64,000 nt of DNA from Zhongshania sp. Lineage in GTDB: Bacteria > Pseudomonadota > Gammaproteobacteria > Pseudomonadales > Spongiibacteraceae. The translations under genes and the position numbers were made by a program. Shown here one piece after another: positions 39,771 to 48,844 of this stretch (position 1 is its first letter; each line of letters begins with the position of its first letter). Under the pieces are notes generated by a model. It searched no databases, had not been told where the DNA came from, and worked only from the letters and a program-made list of their open reading frames with translations. The stretch spans positions 1-64,000 of the forward strand of contig NZ_JARGNU010000011.1 in the NCBI RefSeq assembly GCF_029212375.1, read 5' to 3'.

Positions 39771-42485
39771 TCAAAACTGATATTGAACACTTGCACTCAA
39801 TGACTGCCCAACATCTTCGGAGAACGTCACCACATTATCGCGTTCGATTTTCAAGCTTTCATCAAGAATATTTTTCAACTTAAGCTTAACGATAATCGCT
39901 TCGGTAGGATAGTAAGAATACGTAGCATCCAGCGAATTAAACGGCTGCTCGTAAGCGTCTGGCTCACCGTTCCGGCCCGCAAAGTACAATCGTTCACCAA
40001 ATACATTATATGACAAGGTTGCCGAATGCTGCTCATTTGGTGCGTCATAACCCAGTATTAAGTTTGCTGAATACTTCGATGCCCCAACCAAGTCGCGAGT
40101 TGGATTAGTTGGTGCGTCAGCTTTTGAACCTGCAACCAATTCAGTATCAAGCAAGGTTAAGTTGCCCTGCAAGAAGAATGGCATAAGCTTGTTAGAAACA
40201 TCAGCAAGATCTTTCATAAACTCAAACTCAACCCCAGTAATCGTTGCGCTCTCTGCATTGATAATCTCAACCGCTGTATTGGTATCGCCAGCAGCAGCTT
40301 GGAATTGTTCAATGGGGTCAGTAATATCTTTATAGAATAGCGACGCCGTTAAATTATCGCCATTACTAAAAAACCATTCTGCACGCACATCATAATTTTT
40401 AAATTGTGCAGGAGTCACATCTGGGTTACCAAATACCAACGCGCCGGTAATTGGGTCGATGTAACTGGCCTTAGATATTTCTCGCAAGTCTGGTCTAACC
40501 GTTGTTTCGCTATAGCCGAATCGCAGTTGAAAGTCCTCGGCATAAAAGCCTGGCCGCATATAAGTGGCCGCCAATGATGTATAAGTATCATCGTTAGTGA
40601 ACACCGCATCTTGCAGTTCTTTGGCTATCGCCTCTTGCCCGCCGGACTCAGACGTAACAACAGGTATGCCGGTAAAATCCAGTGGATCCCACGTTAAGCC
40701 AACTTGTTGGTAATCTTCATACCGGAGCCCCGCAACAACACGCCACGTTTCCTGCCAAGTAACATCAAATTTTCCGTAATAAGCGTCAACGCGATTAGCG
40801 GCAAGGTAGCTTTCTGAATTACTGCCCGCAACAGCAAGTTGGTAGCCGAGACTTTGATTCAGAATATTTTGGTCGCTATACACCGTCGCCAATGAGCCCG
40901 TTAAGGCTTCGTTAGAGGCACTGACACTACCAAGGCCAAATTGGGTTTGCTGGTACGTTCGTACCTTTTGCCAGTATTCAGCGCCACCGGATACTTCAAA
41001 AGCAAAATCACGCGTTGAAAACGGCATTTTCACTTCCCAACCGTAACTCTCCACCTGATCTTCAAGCTCGGTAAAGCGATAATCCGCCGACGAACTGTCG
41101 CGCACTACACTAGTAACTGACGGTGAACCAAATTGATGATTTGTTTGCACCGACACTTCGTTTGGAATTTCTGTCGTCGATTCGCTATCTGAATAAAACC
41201 AATCGAAACCCAAGCCATCTAGCATTGCTAATGAGTCACCGCCAAATAACGCGCGACTGGCCTCGCCTAATTTGTGTTCACCCCGAATTTGGTGAATTTC
41301 AAGCTCACGCTGCTCGTAACGAAGCTTAAACACTCGATCAGAATTGGAGCCTACAGAAAACGGCTTATCCAAATCGTATTCGTCTGTTATTGAAACGCGA
41401 TCGTCGGTGTTACGCAAAAATAAACTTGTGGTTTCAATATAGTGATCTTCGTTTAAGCGCAAGCCAAAACCCAAGTTTGCAGTTAACGACACATTTTGTG
41501 TGGTTTCATTTTTGACATCCGCTTCTTCGCTTTCAGTTACCGAGCGGCTCACACTTTTTTTCTTACGCCACTGGGAATCGTAAGCGATACCGGCAAGAAA
41601 CCCGAACTCAGTTTCCTCACTATCGCCTAGATAAAAGCGATTTCCCAAATTGGCTTCTGCAGAAAAATCGGGATCGCCGCTCACCTCGTAAACATCAATT
41701 TTGCGATATAGCTCAGTAGCAAGTTGACGGTTTACCGTTTCGGCATCAGTAATTGTCGCGTTTGGATTGGTTTTGCGCATTTCGGCCAAAATATCATTGC
41801 GATCAAAACTACCACCATAGGTTCGCAGCGCCTGTGTCAGTGCAGACGATAATGCGCGGGTGCCATCGTCTTTGCCTAAGGCATCATCGCCACCGCCGCT
41901 ATAGCTTAAAAAATTGCCATCGGATTCAGTGTTCATGCCACTGCCAATTTCAATATTAAACACAAGATCTGTCGGAATTCCCTTAGTCCGAATATCGACA
42001 CTGCCACCGCCAAAAGCCGCAGGCATATCCGCCGAGTGCACTTTTTGGACAGCAAGTGAGTCAACTATTGAAGTAGGGAAAATATCTAAGGGAATGACGC
42101 TACGCGACAAATCTGGCGAGGGCACCACCGCACCGTTAAGCAAGGTGCTGGAATAGCGCTCGCCAAGCCCGCGAACAAACACATACTTGTCATCCACCAA
42201 GGTGACACCTGGCACGCGGCGCAGCGCAGCGGCAACCGTTGAGTCACCAACACGCCCAATTGCATCTGAGCTCAAGAAGTCTATTGCAACTTCCTGCTCT
42301 AGCCGCTCCATAACAACATTCTCGGCGCTGCTTTTTAAGCGACCAACGACGACAACCTCTTCTATTGGCTTATTAAGTGCAAAGCCATCAGATCCGGCCT
42401 CCTGAGCTACAGCACCTATCGCAAGACTAAGTGCGCTGACTGTAAATGCGGGCAGCACACCTTTTTTGATTACATTCTTTTTCAT
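39771..42485 (-). CDS. TonB-dependent outer-membrane receptor
   Basis: The 904-residue receptor imports a ligand across the outer membrane using TonB energy. A signal peptide (about 1-27, ending AVAQ) is followed by the TonB-box/plug start IEEVVVVG (41-48), a plug domain to about 180 and a beta-barrel ending in Phe (QYQF). The long DE-rich extracellular loops are of the type seen in marine receptors. It lies 98 bases downstream of a large lipoprotein gene and is probably co-transcribed with it. A Pho-like array upstream of that gene hints at phosphate-limitation control and a phosphorus-containing ligand (inference). Confidence 0.9.
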   Translation of the reverse strand: MKKNVIKKGVLPAFTVSALSLAIGAVAQEAGSDGFALNKPIEEVVVVGRLKSSAENVVMERLEQEVAIDFLSSDAIGRVGDSTVAAALRRVPGVTLVDDKYVFVRGLGERYSSTLLNGAVVPSPDLSRSVIPLDIFPTSIVDSLAVQKVHSADMPAAFGGGSVDIRTKGIPTDLVFNIEIGSGMNTESDGNFLSYSGGGDDALGKDDGTRALSSALTQALRTYGGSFDRNDILAEMRKTNPNATITDAETVNRQLATELYRKIDVYEVSGDPDFSAEANLGNRFYLGDSEETEFGFLAGIAYDSQWRKKKSVSRSVTESEEADVKNETTQNVSLTANLGFGLRLNEDHYIETTSLFLRNTDDRVSITDEYDLDKPFSVGSNSDRVFKLRYEQRELEIHQIRGEHKLGEASRALFGGDSLAMLDGLGFDWFYSDSESTTEIPNEVSVQTNHQFGSPSVTSVVRDSSSADYRFTELEDQVESYGWEVKMPFSTRDFAFEVSGGAEYWQKVRTYQQTQFGLGSVSASNEALTGSLATVYSDQNILNQSLGYQLAVAGSNSESYLAANRVDAYYGKFDVTWQETWRVVAGLRYEDYQQVGLTWDPLDFTGIPVVTSESGGQEAIAKELQDAVFTNDDTYTSLAATYMRPGFYAEDFQLRFGYSETTVRPDLREISKASYIDPITGALVFGNPDVTPAQFKNYDVRAEWFFSNGDNLTASLFYKDITDPIEQFQAAAGDTNTAVEIINAESATITGVEFEFMKDLADVSNKLMPFFLQGNLTLLDTELVAGSKADAPTNPTRDLVGASKYSANLILGYDAPNEQHSATLSYNVFGERLYFAGRNGEPDAYEQPFNSLDATYSYYPTEAIIVKLKLKNILDESLKIERDNVVTFSEDVGQSLSASVQYQF

Positions 42486-42529
42486 GAGAAAAGACCCACG
42501 TGCATAAATTGATCGGGTTTTAACAGAAA

Positions 42530-42547
42530 GGGCGCCGTAAGGCGCCC
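42530..42547 (-). terminator. Hairpin between the lipoprotein gene and the TonB receptor gene
   Basis: GGGCGCC (42530-42536) and GGCGCCC (42541-42547) enclose a 4-base loop, followed on the minus strand by TTTCTGTT. It is weaker than the terminator after the receptor. It probably lets only part of the transcription continue, so that lipoprotein mRNA exceeds receptor mRNA. Confidence 0.65.
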
Positions 42548-42583
42548 TCTGATTTACGGCTTAAGCTGAACCTGTTGTGTCGC

Positions 42584-44281
42584 TTATTCGAACCACAGCG
42601 GCTCGCCGCGATTTGCAGGGTCAATTCCGTAAGCCCAGCCAGCAGTCCAATCGTCATCCTTCACCACCGCGCCAAAGAACGCACGACCAGCAACAGGCGA
42701 TACCGTTGGCGCCGCACCGCCCACTTTCATACTCGCTACTGGCAAAGAGTAGAAGCCATCAAGTATGTCTAGATTCGCGTTGCTTGCTGCAGTTGGATCT
42801 TCGCCACTCTCCAGCGTGTGCAGGGCCTGACTTTTCAAATTAATAAACTCAAGCTGAGTTTTACCACTTGGCAAATTGTCGCCTTTAGTAAGATCCGAGC
42901 ACGCTATAATGGATCCCTCAATGACTAAGTCGCCATCGTCCGCCGCTTTCAAGCCCTCAGCACTTTCGATACGTACACAGTAGTTGTAATCGTCATCGCC
43001 AGTTAATACATCGCCTTGGTAGGCAGAAGTAATCAGGGCGTTTTGAATTATAGGGAAATGCGCTTCACGAATTCGCATGCCAGCACCTGGATCGTGAGTC
43101 CCTAAGCCGGCCGCCGTACCTGCAGGGCCATCATTAGAAGACATGATACAAGTCATGTTTTTAATCGTGGCCCGAGAGTTCAAACCCCGCGCTACAAAAT
43201 CATCAATGGTGGCCTGATCCTTACTACTGTAGCTACCAATACCGTCAGATTCCACGCAGTGGTTACCATCTGTTTCTGACTGAATAACAAGTGCGTAATC
43301 AAAAGTACCGCTGTAACCTTCATCGATATCGATAGAGTCGTCACGAACATACATTGCAATGTAGTGGTTAATATTTACTGCACCGCCGAACATTTCAACG
43401 CCATCGTCATAGGTAGAATAGGCTTGCAAGAAATCAACCGTCGTACCTGAACCTACGGCATCGAAAGATATACCGTTTAATTCATTACCTTCTTCAACCT
43501 GTGCGCCAGTGTGTTTAACGATGAAGTATTTCAGTGAGCCTGAGCTGTCGGCATTATTAGCACCGCCGTAATGGGTCTGGCCACCACCAGCCTTACCTTC
43601 AGCAGCTACATGACAGCCAGATGCAGTTGTCGCCAAATCATTTGTCGCTGGACTACCGGTATAGGCACACTTATTCGTTAAACCAAAACCGTTGATGATC
43701 ATGCCGCCCCAGGCCTGAACTTCTTCCGCGCCAACAGTGCCATCCACTGCATCGGATACAGAGGTAATAGTAATTGGTGCAGACGCGGTGCCTTCGGCAA
43801 AAATTTGAGAGCCGCGGTTGATTACTACGTAGTCATCTGAAGACTGAAAAGCTAGGGTAGTACCTGCTTCTATTTCAATTTTTGAACCGTCGCCACCTTT
43901 TGCGATGCCCGCAGCCACAAGGTCGGCATCGCTGCTGTAGTTGCGGCCCACCACTAAACTGTCACGAAAAACGTGAACACCGCCGTTGGCCAATTTGGTA
44001 AATACCACTGGAGTAGAAGGACCAATGTCGATGGGGTTAGTCAGGCTAACAAAGTCAGGTCCATATACACAGTTAACACCGCTGTCGGCGCCCTGACGAG
44101 TAATTCCACCTGAAGTACTATAGCTCGCGCAGCCGTTGGCAGATGTGCTGCCGCCGTTGCCACCACCGGTACTGGTAGTAGTGCTGTTGTTTTGCGCATT
44201 TATATTAATGTCGCCACCACCGCCGCAACCGGCAAGTACCATGGCCGTAGCCATCGTGGTTAATGCAAAGAACTTTTTCAT
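42584..44281 (-). CDS. Large Gly-rich lipoprotein paired with the TonB receptor
   Basis: The 565 residues start with a lipoprotein signal (lipobox LAGC, Cys19), then a Gly/Ser/Thr/Asn-rich flexible linker (about 20-50). The remainder is rich in short beta-like repeats (GGMIINGFGL, FDYALVIQSETDG, ATIKNMTCIMSS) suggestive of a right-handed beta-helix, with several Asp-rich loops (DDSIDIDEGYSG) that could bind calcium. I do not recognise a named family. Its position directly ahead of the receptor suggests a surface ligand-capture partner, as SusD is for SusC (analogy only). The start has a CGGAGA site. Confidence 0.78.
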   Translation of the reverse strand: MKKFFALTTMATAMVLAGCGGGGDININAQNNSTTTSTGGGNGGSTSANGCASYSTSGGITRQGADSGVNCVYGPDFVSLTNPIDIGPSTPVVFTKLANGGVHVFRDSLVVGRNYSSDADLVAAGIAKGGDGSKIEIEAGTTLAFQSSDDYVVINRGSQIFAEGTASAPITITSVSDAVDGTVGAEEVQAWGGMIINGFGLTNKCAYTGSPATNDLATTASGCHVAAEGKAGGGQTHYGGANNADSSGSLKYFIVKHTGAQVEEGNELNGISFDAVGSGTTVDFLQAYSTYDDGVEMFGGAVNINHYIAMYVRDDSIDIDEGYSGTFDYALVIQSETDGNHCVESDGIGSYSSKDQATIDDFVARGLNSRATIKNMTCIMSSNDGPAGTAAGLGTHDPGAGMRIREAHFPIIQNALITSAYQGDVLTGDDDYNYCVRIESAEGLKAADDGDLVIEGSIIACSDLTKGDNLPSGKTQLEFINLKSQALHTLESGEDPTAASNANLDILDGFYSLPVASMKVGGAAPTVSPVAGRAFFGAVVKDDDWTAGWAYGIDPANRGEPLWFE

Positions 44282-44343
44282 AAGAACTAATCTCCGGAAC
44301 AGACGCTAAGGTTTTCTAGGATTGTATTAATGGAGAGTATGTT

Positions 44344-44394
44344 AGGGAGACTTAGTGACAGATATATGAACTGAATATTGCAGTTATGTGACAG
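44344..44394 (-). promoter_or_regulatory. Four-unit Pho-box-like array with -10 element
   Basis: On the minus strand four 11-bp units run in phase: CTGTCACATAA (44394-44384), CTGCAATATTC, AGTTCATATAT and CTGTCACTAAG (44361-44351). Units 1 and 4 match the PhoB half-site CTGTCA(T/C) fully; units 2 and 3 match 5/7 and 4/7. TAACAT (44349... read 44344-44339 direction) follows the last CTGTCAC by exactly 10 bases, the spacing of the E. coli phoA promoter. It controls the lipoprotein gene 60 bases downstream and probably the receptor gene. Confidence 0.65.
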
Positions 44395-44628
44395 TTTAAA
44401 AAGTTCAATCTAAAACGGAGAAAAGCTAAGGGAATGTGTGCATCTTATTAACGGTGTTCTAATAAAATAAGCCGTGACAGCTCTCTTCAGAAGTCAGCTG
44501 CAGCGGTGATACATTGGGCTTAGTCATTTAGATGGGTAACGAAGCGCTTGCCAAGTACAACAAAATCGTCACTGCAAAGCGTAGCCTAGGCAGCCGTCGC
44601 AAAGTGCAGCAACGCTGCTTATAAAAGC
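44395..44628. other. Non-coding stretch upstream of the Pho-like array
   Basis: No gene is seen. One isolated CTGTCAC (minus strand, 44474-44480) lies about 80 bases upstream of the array and is not in phase with it. The rest shows no obvious structure. It also forms the 3' flank of the small lipoprotein gene. Confidence 0.5.
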
Positions 44629-45210
44629 TTACTCAGAAAAATCTGGTGTTAGCGAATAGGGCTTTTCCGCTGCCGATTCGTACTCGTCGTATTCATTATT
44701 ATTCACCGGCGCCGCCACGGGCACCGCTTTATTGCGGTCAAGCGATCTGCTACTTTGCACATTCAGCTGCTTGTCACGTTTGATCGCAGCAACCACGGTA
44801 TTGCTAACTAGCTCAAAAATATCCTTGCGGTCATCGCGGTCGAACAAGTCGCCTTTTTCCGTGGACCCAATCGTAGCTACCGTCCGCCCGGTGATAAAGT
44901 CTTGGAAGGAGATACCCAGCATAATGCGCTCATCACTGCCGCTAACCGACAACTGCACTCCCAATGTGCGCTTTTTTGCTGTGTAGGGCAGGTTTTCAAT
45001 TTCTTTGGAGCCAACTACCGCCATATTGTAAGCGCCAATCATATTGCCAAATTCAAGGTCCATTCCGTAAATAGCGCTATTAGTATCGCGCTCGATTACA
45101 ACATAATCGTAATTGCCAAAACTGAATCCATTGGAATACACCACAGTCTCGTTACTTGCACAGGCAAATAAAAACAAAGCTGAAAATATCAGCGGCAGAA
45201 TGGATTTCAT
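44629..45210 (-). CDS. Small lipoprotein of unknown function
   Basis: The 193-residue lipoprotein has a short signal with lipobox LFAC (Cys17), an alpha/beta-looking mature domain and a disordered C-terminal tail rich in Asn, Glu and Pro. I do not recognise the family. The ATG at 45210 is preceded by AAGGAACG; a GTG ten codons upstream lacks a site. It is upstream of, and on the same strand as, the lipoprotein/receptor pair but separated by 347 bases, so it is probably a separate transcript. Confidence 0.7.
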   Translation of the reverse strand: MKSILPLIFSALFLFACASNETVVYSNGFSFGNYDYVVIERDTNSAIYGMDLEFGNMIGAYNMAVVGSKEIENLPYTAKKRTLGVQLSVSGSDERIMLGISFQDFITGRTVATIGSTEKGDLFDRDDRKDIFELVSNTVVAAIKRDKQLNVQSSRSLDRNKAVPVAAPVNNNEYDEYESAAEKPYSLTPDFSE

Positions 45211-45613
45211 TTTTCGTTCCTTGGCACCCGAATTTGTCACACATCAGTGGCCGTAGTTATCAGCCGACCAATCTCGTTAAATGTAGCCTCTCTCCACAAG
45301 CACATAGTATTCCAGCTTGCCGTGTAGCTATCTTATTAAGCGGCGATAAGTCTACTACGATCTCGTATTGTATCGTAGAGCCTCAACTAAATTGGCCACC
45401 TTTCCTTGCAGCACAGGCCGCCACCAAGCGGCGCCAGCCAAACAGGTATTTAGCTTAGAATTCAATAAGTTAACCAAACAAAACAACCCCTTAAGCACTG
45501 CATAGGTATAAATACAGCATGGAATAATTTTATTCTTCCGCCAATACTGATAAATTAGTCAATAAATATTGAATTAGATGGCCTACGCACAATAAAATTA
45601 GGATTTACAGACT
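45211..45613. promoter_or_regulatory. Divergent control region between the small lipoprotein and P450 genes
   Basis: This is a 403-base AT-rich gap with no convincing gene. It holds a TCAATA-AA-TATTGA palindrome (45559-45572), about 40 bases before the P450 ATG, and a CTACGAT-N10-ATCGTAG inverted repeat (45355-45378). Either could be an operator. I could not fix the -35/-10 pairs with confidence. Confidence 0.4.
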
Positions 45614-46810
45614 ATGAGCTCTCCCTACGCCAATTACGACCCAACCAAAGCCATTGTTCAAGCCGACCCCTACCCGTATTACGCCTACCTTCGCGAACAC
45701 GAACCGGTTAAGTACATCCCTGAAATGAATGCCTATGCCGTTAGCCGCCACAGCGACGTGCAAGCGGTACTGCGTAATCACGAGCAATTCTCGTCAGGCC
45801 CTTTAATTCAGCTGGCCTTCGGCGATTTCAACCCTGCGCCCGACTCACCTTACTTGCTGGCGAGCGATCCACCAGACCACACTCGCTTGCGCAATTTAGT
45901 GAATAAAGCCTTTTCAAAGCGGATGCTGGACAGCAAACGCACCGAAATTGTCGCGATTGTTAAACAATTGCTCGATGAAGCCTCTGAGAACGAAGAATTT
46001 GATGTTATTGAAGAGTTCTCATCACCGCTGCCGGTCCATATCATAGGTCAAATCATGGGCATTGAAACAGAGATGCGCGCAGATTTTCGGCGCTGGTCTA
46101 ATAATGTCACCGCCGGCGGCAATGCGGCGGCATTAACCGATGCCCAGCGCGCAGAAATGCGCCAAGACACCGAAGATTTCCGAGATTACTTCCTAAAGCG
46201 CATAGCCGAAGTTCGGAAAAAGCCCGAAGCCAATCTGATTTCTGACTTGGTGCAGGCCGAGGAAGCAGGCGACAAACTTACTGCTGATGAAGTACTGGCC
46301 ATGTGCGTGTTGTTGCTGATTGCCGGCAATGAAACCACCACCAGCCTAATCTCTAATGCCATTATTTGCCTGCGGGATTTTCCAGAACAGGAAAAAATCG
46401 CCCGCGCCGACCGCTCTCTGGTACCCAATATGACCGAAGAGGTGCTGCGCTACCTGTCACCAATTCAGTTTTTGTTTCGCCAATCGATCTCGGAAACCCA
46501 AGTTGCCGGCGTGACGATTCCCAAAGACGCCACCGTGCTGGCCATGTATGCCAGCGCCAACCGCGATGAGTCGGTGTTCAAAAATGCCGATCAACTCGAT
46601 GTGCGGCGTGAGAACCTGCGTCAGCACACCGCCTTCGGCTGGGGCATTCACATGTGTGTGGGGCGCGCACTAGGCCTGCTCGAAGGCGAACTGGCCTTAA
46701 ATCATATGTTTGATCGCTTTAAAACTATTGAGATAACCCAGGAAAAAATAGAATGGTGCGACGCGTTTTATTTGCGCGGTCCCAAAAATCTAAAAATTCG
46801 CTGCCGCTAG
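45614..46810 (+). CDS. Cytochrome P450
   Basis: This is a 398-residue soluble bacterial P450. The I-helix oxygen-activation motif AGNETTT lies near 236, the K-helix ExxR is EVLR, and the haem-ligand loop FGWGIHMCVG puts the thiolate Cys at 348. The ribosome site is AGGA. The sequence resembles the CYP107-like group more than the CYP153 alkane hydroxylases. No ferredoxin or reductase gene is next to it, so redox partners must be elsewhere. Its end overlaps the convergent dehydrogenase gene by four bases. Confidence 0.92.
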   Translation: MSSPYANYDPTKAIVQADPYPYYAYLREHEPVKYIPEMNAYAVSRHSDVQAVLRNHEQFSSGPLIQLAFGDFNPAPDSPYLLASDPPDHTRLRNLVNKAFSKRMLDSKRTEIVAIVKQLLDEASENEEFDVIEEFSSPLPVHIIGQIMGIETEMRADFRRWSNNVTAGGNAAALTDAQRAEMRQDTEDFRDYFLKRIAEVRKKPEANLISDLVQAEEAGDKLTADEVLAMCVLLLIAGNETTTSLISNAIICLRDFPEQEKIARADRSLVPNMTEEVLRYLSPIQFLFRQSISETQVAGVTIPKDATVLAMYASANRDESVFKNADQLDVRRENLRQHTAFGWGIHMCVGRALGLLEGELALNHMFDRFKTIEITQEKIEWCDAFYLRGPKNLKIRCR

Positions 46811-48318
46811 TCAGTATTAGGCCTTAGTAGTAAATATACCGCCAAGGCCTCGCGATCTTCTGCGCTGAGTGGAAAAGCCGGCATCGGCGGTATTGGCGCG
46901 CTAAAAAAGCTGGCTAATTCATTTAATTCGTAACGCTCAGCTAAGCCCGACAGGGCTGCACCGCGATGACAGCTACTGCAATTATAGTCATTGAACAGCT
47001 GTTCACCGCGACGCCTCAAGTGATCGCGCTGTTCAGGGCTATATGCGCCTAACATCGGATCGCTCTTGCTGCTCCCCTGAGGTTGCTGCGGCAACTCAAG
47101 ACGCCTGCTACTAACAGCTGTTTTACCTGCCACTACGCGGTATATCGAACCCGAATAGTCATCCGAAATATAGAGGCTGCCATCATTGGCCTCGGCAATA
47201 TCCACCGGCCGACCTATTAGCCGATCACCCTGTAAAAATCCACTCAAGAAATCCTGTTCAACAATAGTACCGTCGCCCTGCCAGTGCAGCGACACCACTT
47301 TATAGCCGTCCGGCTCACTTCTATTCCACGAACCGTGCAGGGCTACTAAGGCTGTGCGCTCGAAACCACCAACCTTGCTATACCGCAAAAAGCGTAAACC
47401 CAGCGGCGCATTGTGAGCGCGAAATTCATGGCTCGGCGGTATATTTTTAGCTGTAGCTGCCGCGTTTTTTCCGCCAAAATCAGGGTCCGGCGTACTGGCG
47501 TTAACATAGGGCCAGCCGTAAAACCCTCCTTTCTCAATACGATTCAGTTCACAGGGCGGAAAATTGTCGCCCAGTAAATCACGGCCATTATCGGTCGCGT
47601 AAAGGGCGTTATTCCACGGCGCCCAGTCCAGCCCAACGCTATTGCGCAGGCCAGTGGCGTAAACCCCAAACTCGCTACCGTCCATGCGAAATCGCATAAT
47701 GGTCGCCCGGGTGGGATCTTCCTCTTCGCACACATTGCAACTAGAGCCCCCGCTCAAGTACAGCCAGCCGTCATCGCCTACGCGCAGAGTTTTAGTCCAG
47801 TGATTACCCTTGTCATCCAAGTCATCAACGATGCGTTGGTAGCTGCCATTGGTTTGTCCTTGGGCGCTATCAAAGGCAATTTTGCCAACCCCGTTAGATT
47901 CGGCTATGTACAGCCAGCCCGCAGCAATGTCCAAACCATGGGGTCGCGTTAAACTGCTAAGCAGTACTCGCTGAGCGTCGGGCAAGCCATCGCCATTGCG
48001 ATCGCGCTCAAGTAAGACTATGTCGCCGCTACGCGGGCGGCTAACAAGTAAATCTCCGGCGTCTGTCACGTGTAAAAAGCGAATTTTACCGAGATCACTG
48101 GCGTACAGGCTCACGCTAAAGCCCTCAGCAACCTCGAGCTGCTGCTGAATATCACTTGCATCGGGTGCCTCGCCGCCGTAGCCAAGCACCATATTGAGCA
48201 CAACTTTCGAGGTAGTTGCCATGCCCGCAGAGCCAAATTGAATCATTACCAAGGGCGTCAACACGATCAGCGCAAGCAGTGCCAACAAGGTGTAGCACAG
48301 CCGTTTCAGTATTTTCAT
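46807..48318 (-). CDS. PQQ-dependent sugar dehydrogenase-like protein with C-terminal cytochrome c
   Basis: The 503 residues begin with a membrane anchor or signal (about 7-29). They continue with a soluble glucose/sorbosone dehydrogenase-type beta-propeller (about 60-410: RPHGLDI, GLRNSVGLDWAPW, NRIEKGGFYGWPYV). The C-terminal c-type haem domain has CSSCH (447-451) and a distal Met in PPMPAFPLS. It is probably a periplasmic quinoprotein oxidoreductase passing electrons to the respiratory chain; the substrate is unknown. The ATG at 48318 is preferred to an upstream GTG because it begins the hydrophobic anchor. Confidence 0.85.
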   Translation of the reverse strand: MKILKRLCYTLLALLALIVLTPLVMIQFGSAGMATTSKVVLNMVLGYGGEAPDASDIQQQLEVAEGFSVSLYASDLGKIRFLHVTDAGDLLVSRPRSGDIVLLERDRNGDGLPDAQRVLLSSLTRPHGLDIAAGWLYIAESNGVGKIAFDSAQGQTNGSYQRIVDDLDDKGNHWTKTLRVGDDGWLYLSGGSSCNVCEEEDPTRATIMRFRMDGSEFGVYATGLRNSVGLDWAPWNNALYATDNGRDLLGDNFPPCELNRIEKGGFYGWPYVNASTPDPDFGGKNAAATAKNIPPSHEFRAHNAPLGLRFLRYSKVGGFERTALVALHGSWNRSEPDGYKVVSLHWQGDGTIVEQDFLSGFLQGDRLIGRPVDIAEANDGSLYISDDYSGSIYRVVAGKTAVSSRRLELPQQPQGSSKSDPMLGAYSPEQRDHLRRRGEQLFNDYNCSSCHRGAALSGLAERYELNELASFFSAPIPPMPAFPLSAEDREALAVYLLLRPNTD

Positions 48319-48526
48319 TGGGTTTTCGCCTAGATTATTTACCACCAGCAGCCCCACTGGAGCCGGCCCATTATTAAAATTAACGATCTAGCGTACACCA
48401 CAGCTCGATTCTACGTGCAGACGGCGTTAAACTGGAAATTCACGGTACTTATTAGTTAGCTTGGCCAATGCGGCGCCAGCAACTAAAGATCGCAAACCTA
48501 AAATCAATAAACAGAGATGATAAGCC

Positions 48527-48790
48527 ATGATGGATATGGGTAGTAGCAGCGGCGAAAAATGCCCGTTTGAACTAAATTTTAAGCCCGAGACCTTTAAAGC
48601 CGGCGACCTAGTCAGTTACCGCGTGTCTGGTACTATGATGGACATGCCCTTTGTTGGCGTTTTAGTTGAGGTTCACGACGATCACGTCATGCTAGCCCAC
48701 TATGGCGGCGACGATGCAGTAGCAGGTAATATTATGCGCGGCACAAAAACCGACCGCCCTGTTGTTAGCGAAGAAGACGCGCTGCGCTAG
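48527..48790 (+). CDS. Small acidic protein of unknown function (87 aa)
   Basis: This 87-residue soluble protein has no signal peptide. The centre (FKAGDLVSYRVSGTMMDMPFVGVLVEVHDDHVMLAHYG) alternates strands like a small SH3/Tudor-type barrel; shown in parts this is FKAGDLVSYRV and FVGVLVEVHDDHVML. I do not recognise a family. GAGA lies ahead of ATG-ATG. A hairpin terminator follows within 30 bases, shared with the convergent HopJ-like gene. Confidence 0.65.
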   Translation: MMDMGSSSGEKCPFELNFKPETFKAGDLVSYRVSGTMMDMPFVGVLVEVHDDHVMLAHYGGDDAVAGNIMRGTKTDRPVVSEEDALR

Positions 48791-48810
48791 TCACAAAATA
48801 GCGATAAAAA

Positions 48811-48840
48811 CTGGCGCCTAACAATAACTGCAGGCGCCAG
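48811..48840 (-). terminator. Terminator between the 87-aa gene and the HopJ-like gene
   Basis: CTGGCGCCT (48811-48819) and AGGCGCCAG (48832-48840) form a perfect 9-base stem with a 12-base loop. TTTTTATC follows on the minus strand, so it terminates the HopJ-like gene and perhaps also the plus-strand gene. Confidence 0.8.
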
Positions 48841-48844
48841 TATG

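Noticed and set aside
47700..47740. Second possible haem site (CNVC) in the dehydrogenase
   Set aside because: It lacks the His of CxxCH; only CSSCH near the C-terminus qualifies.
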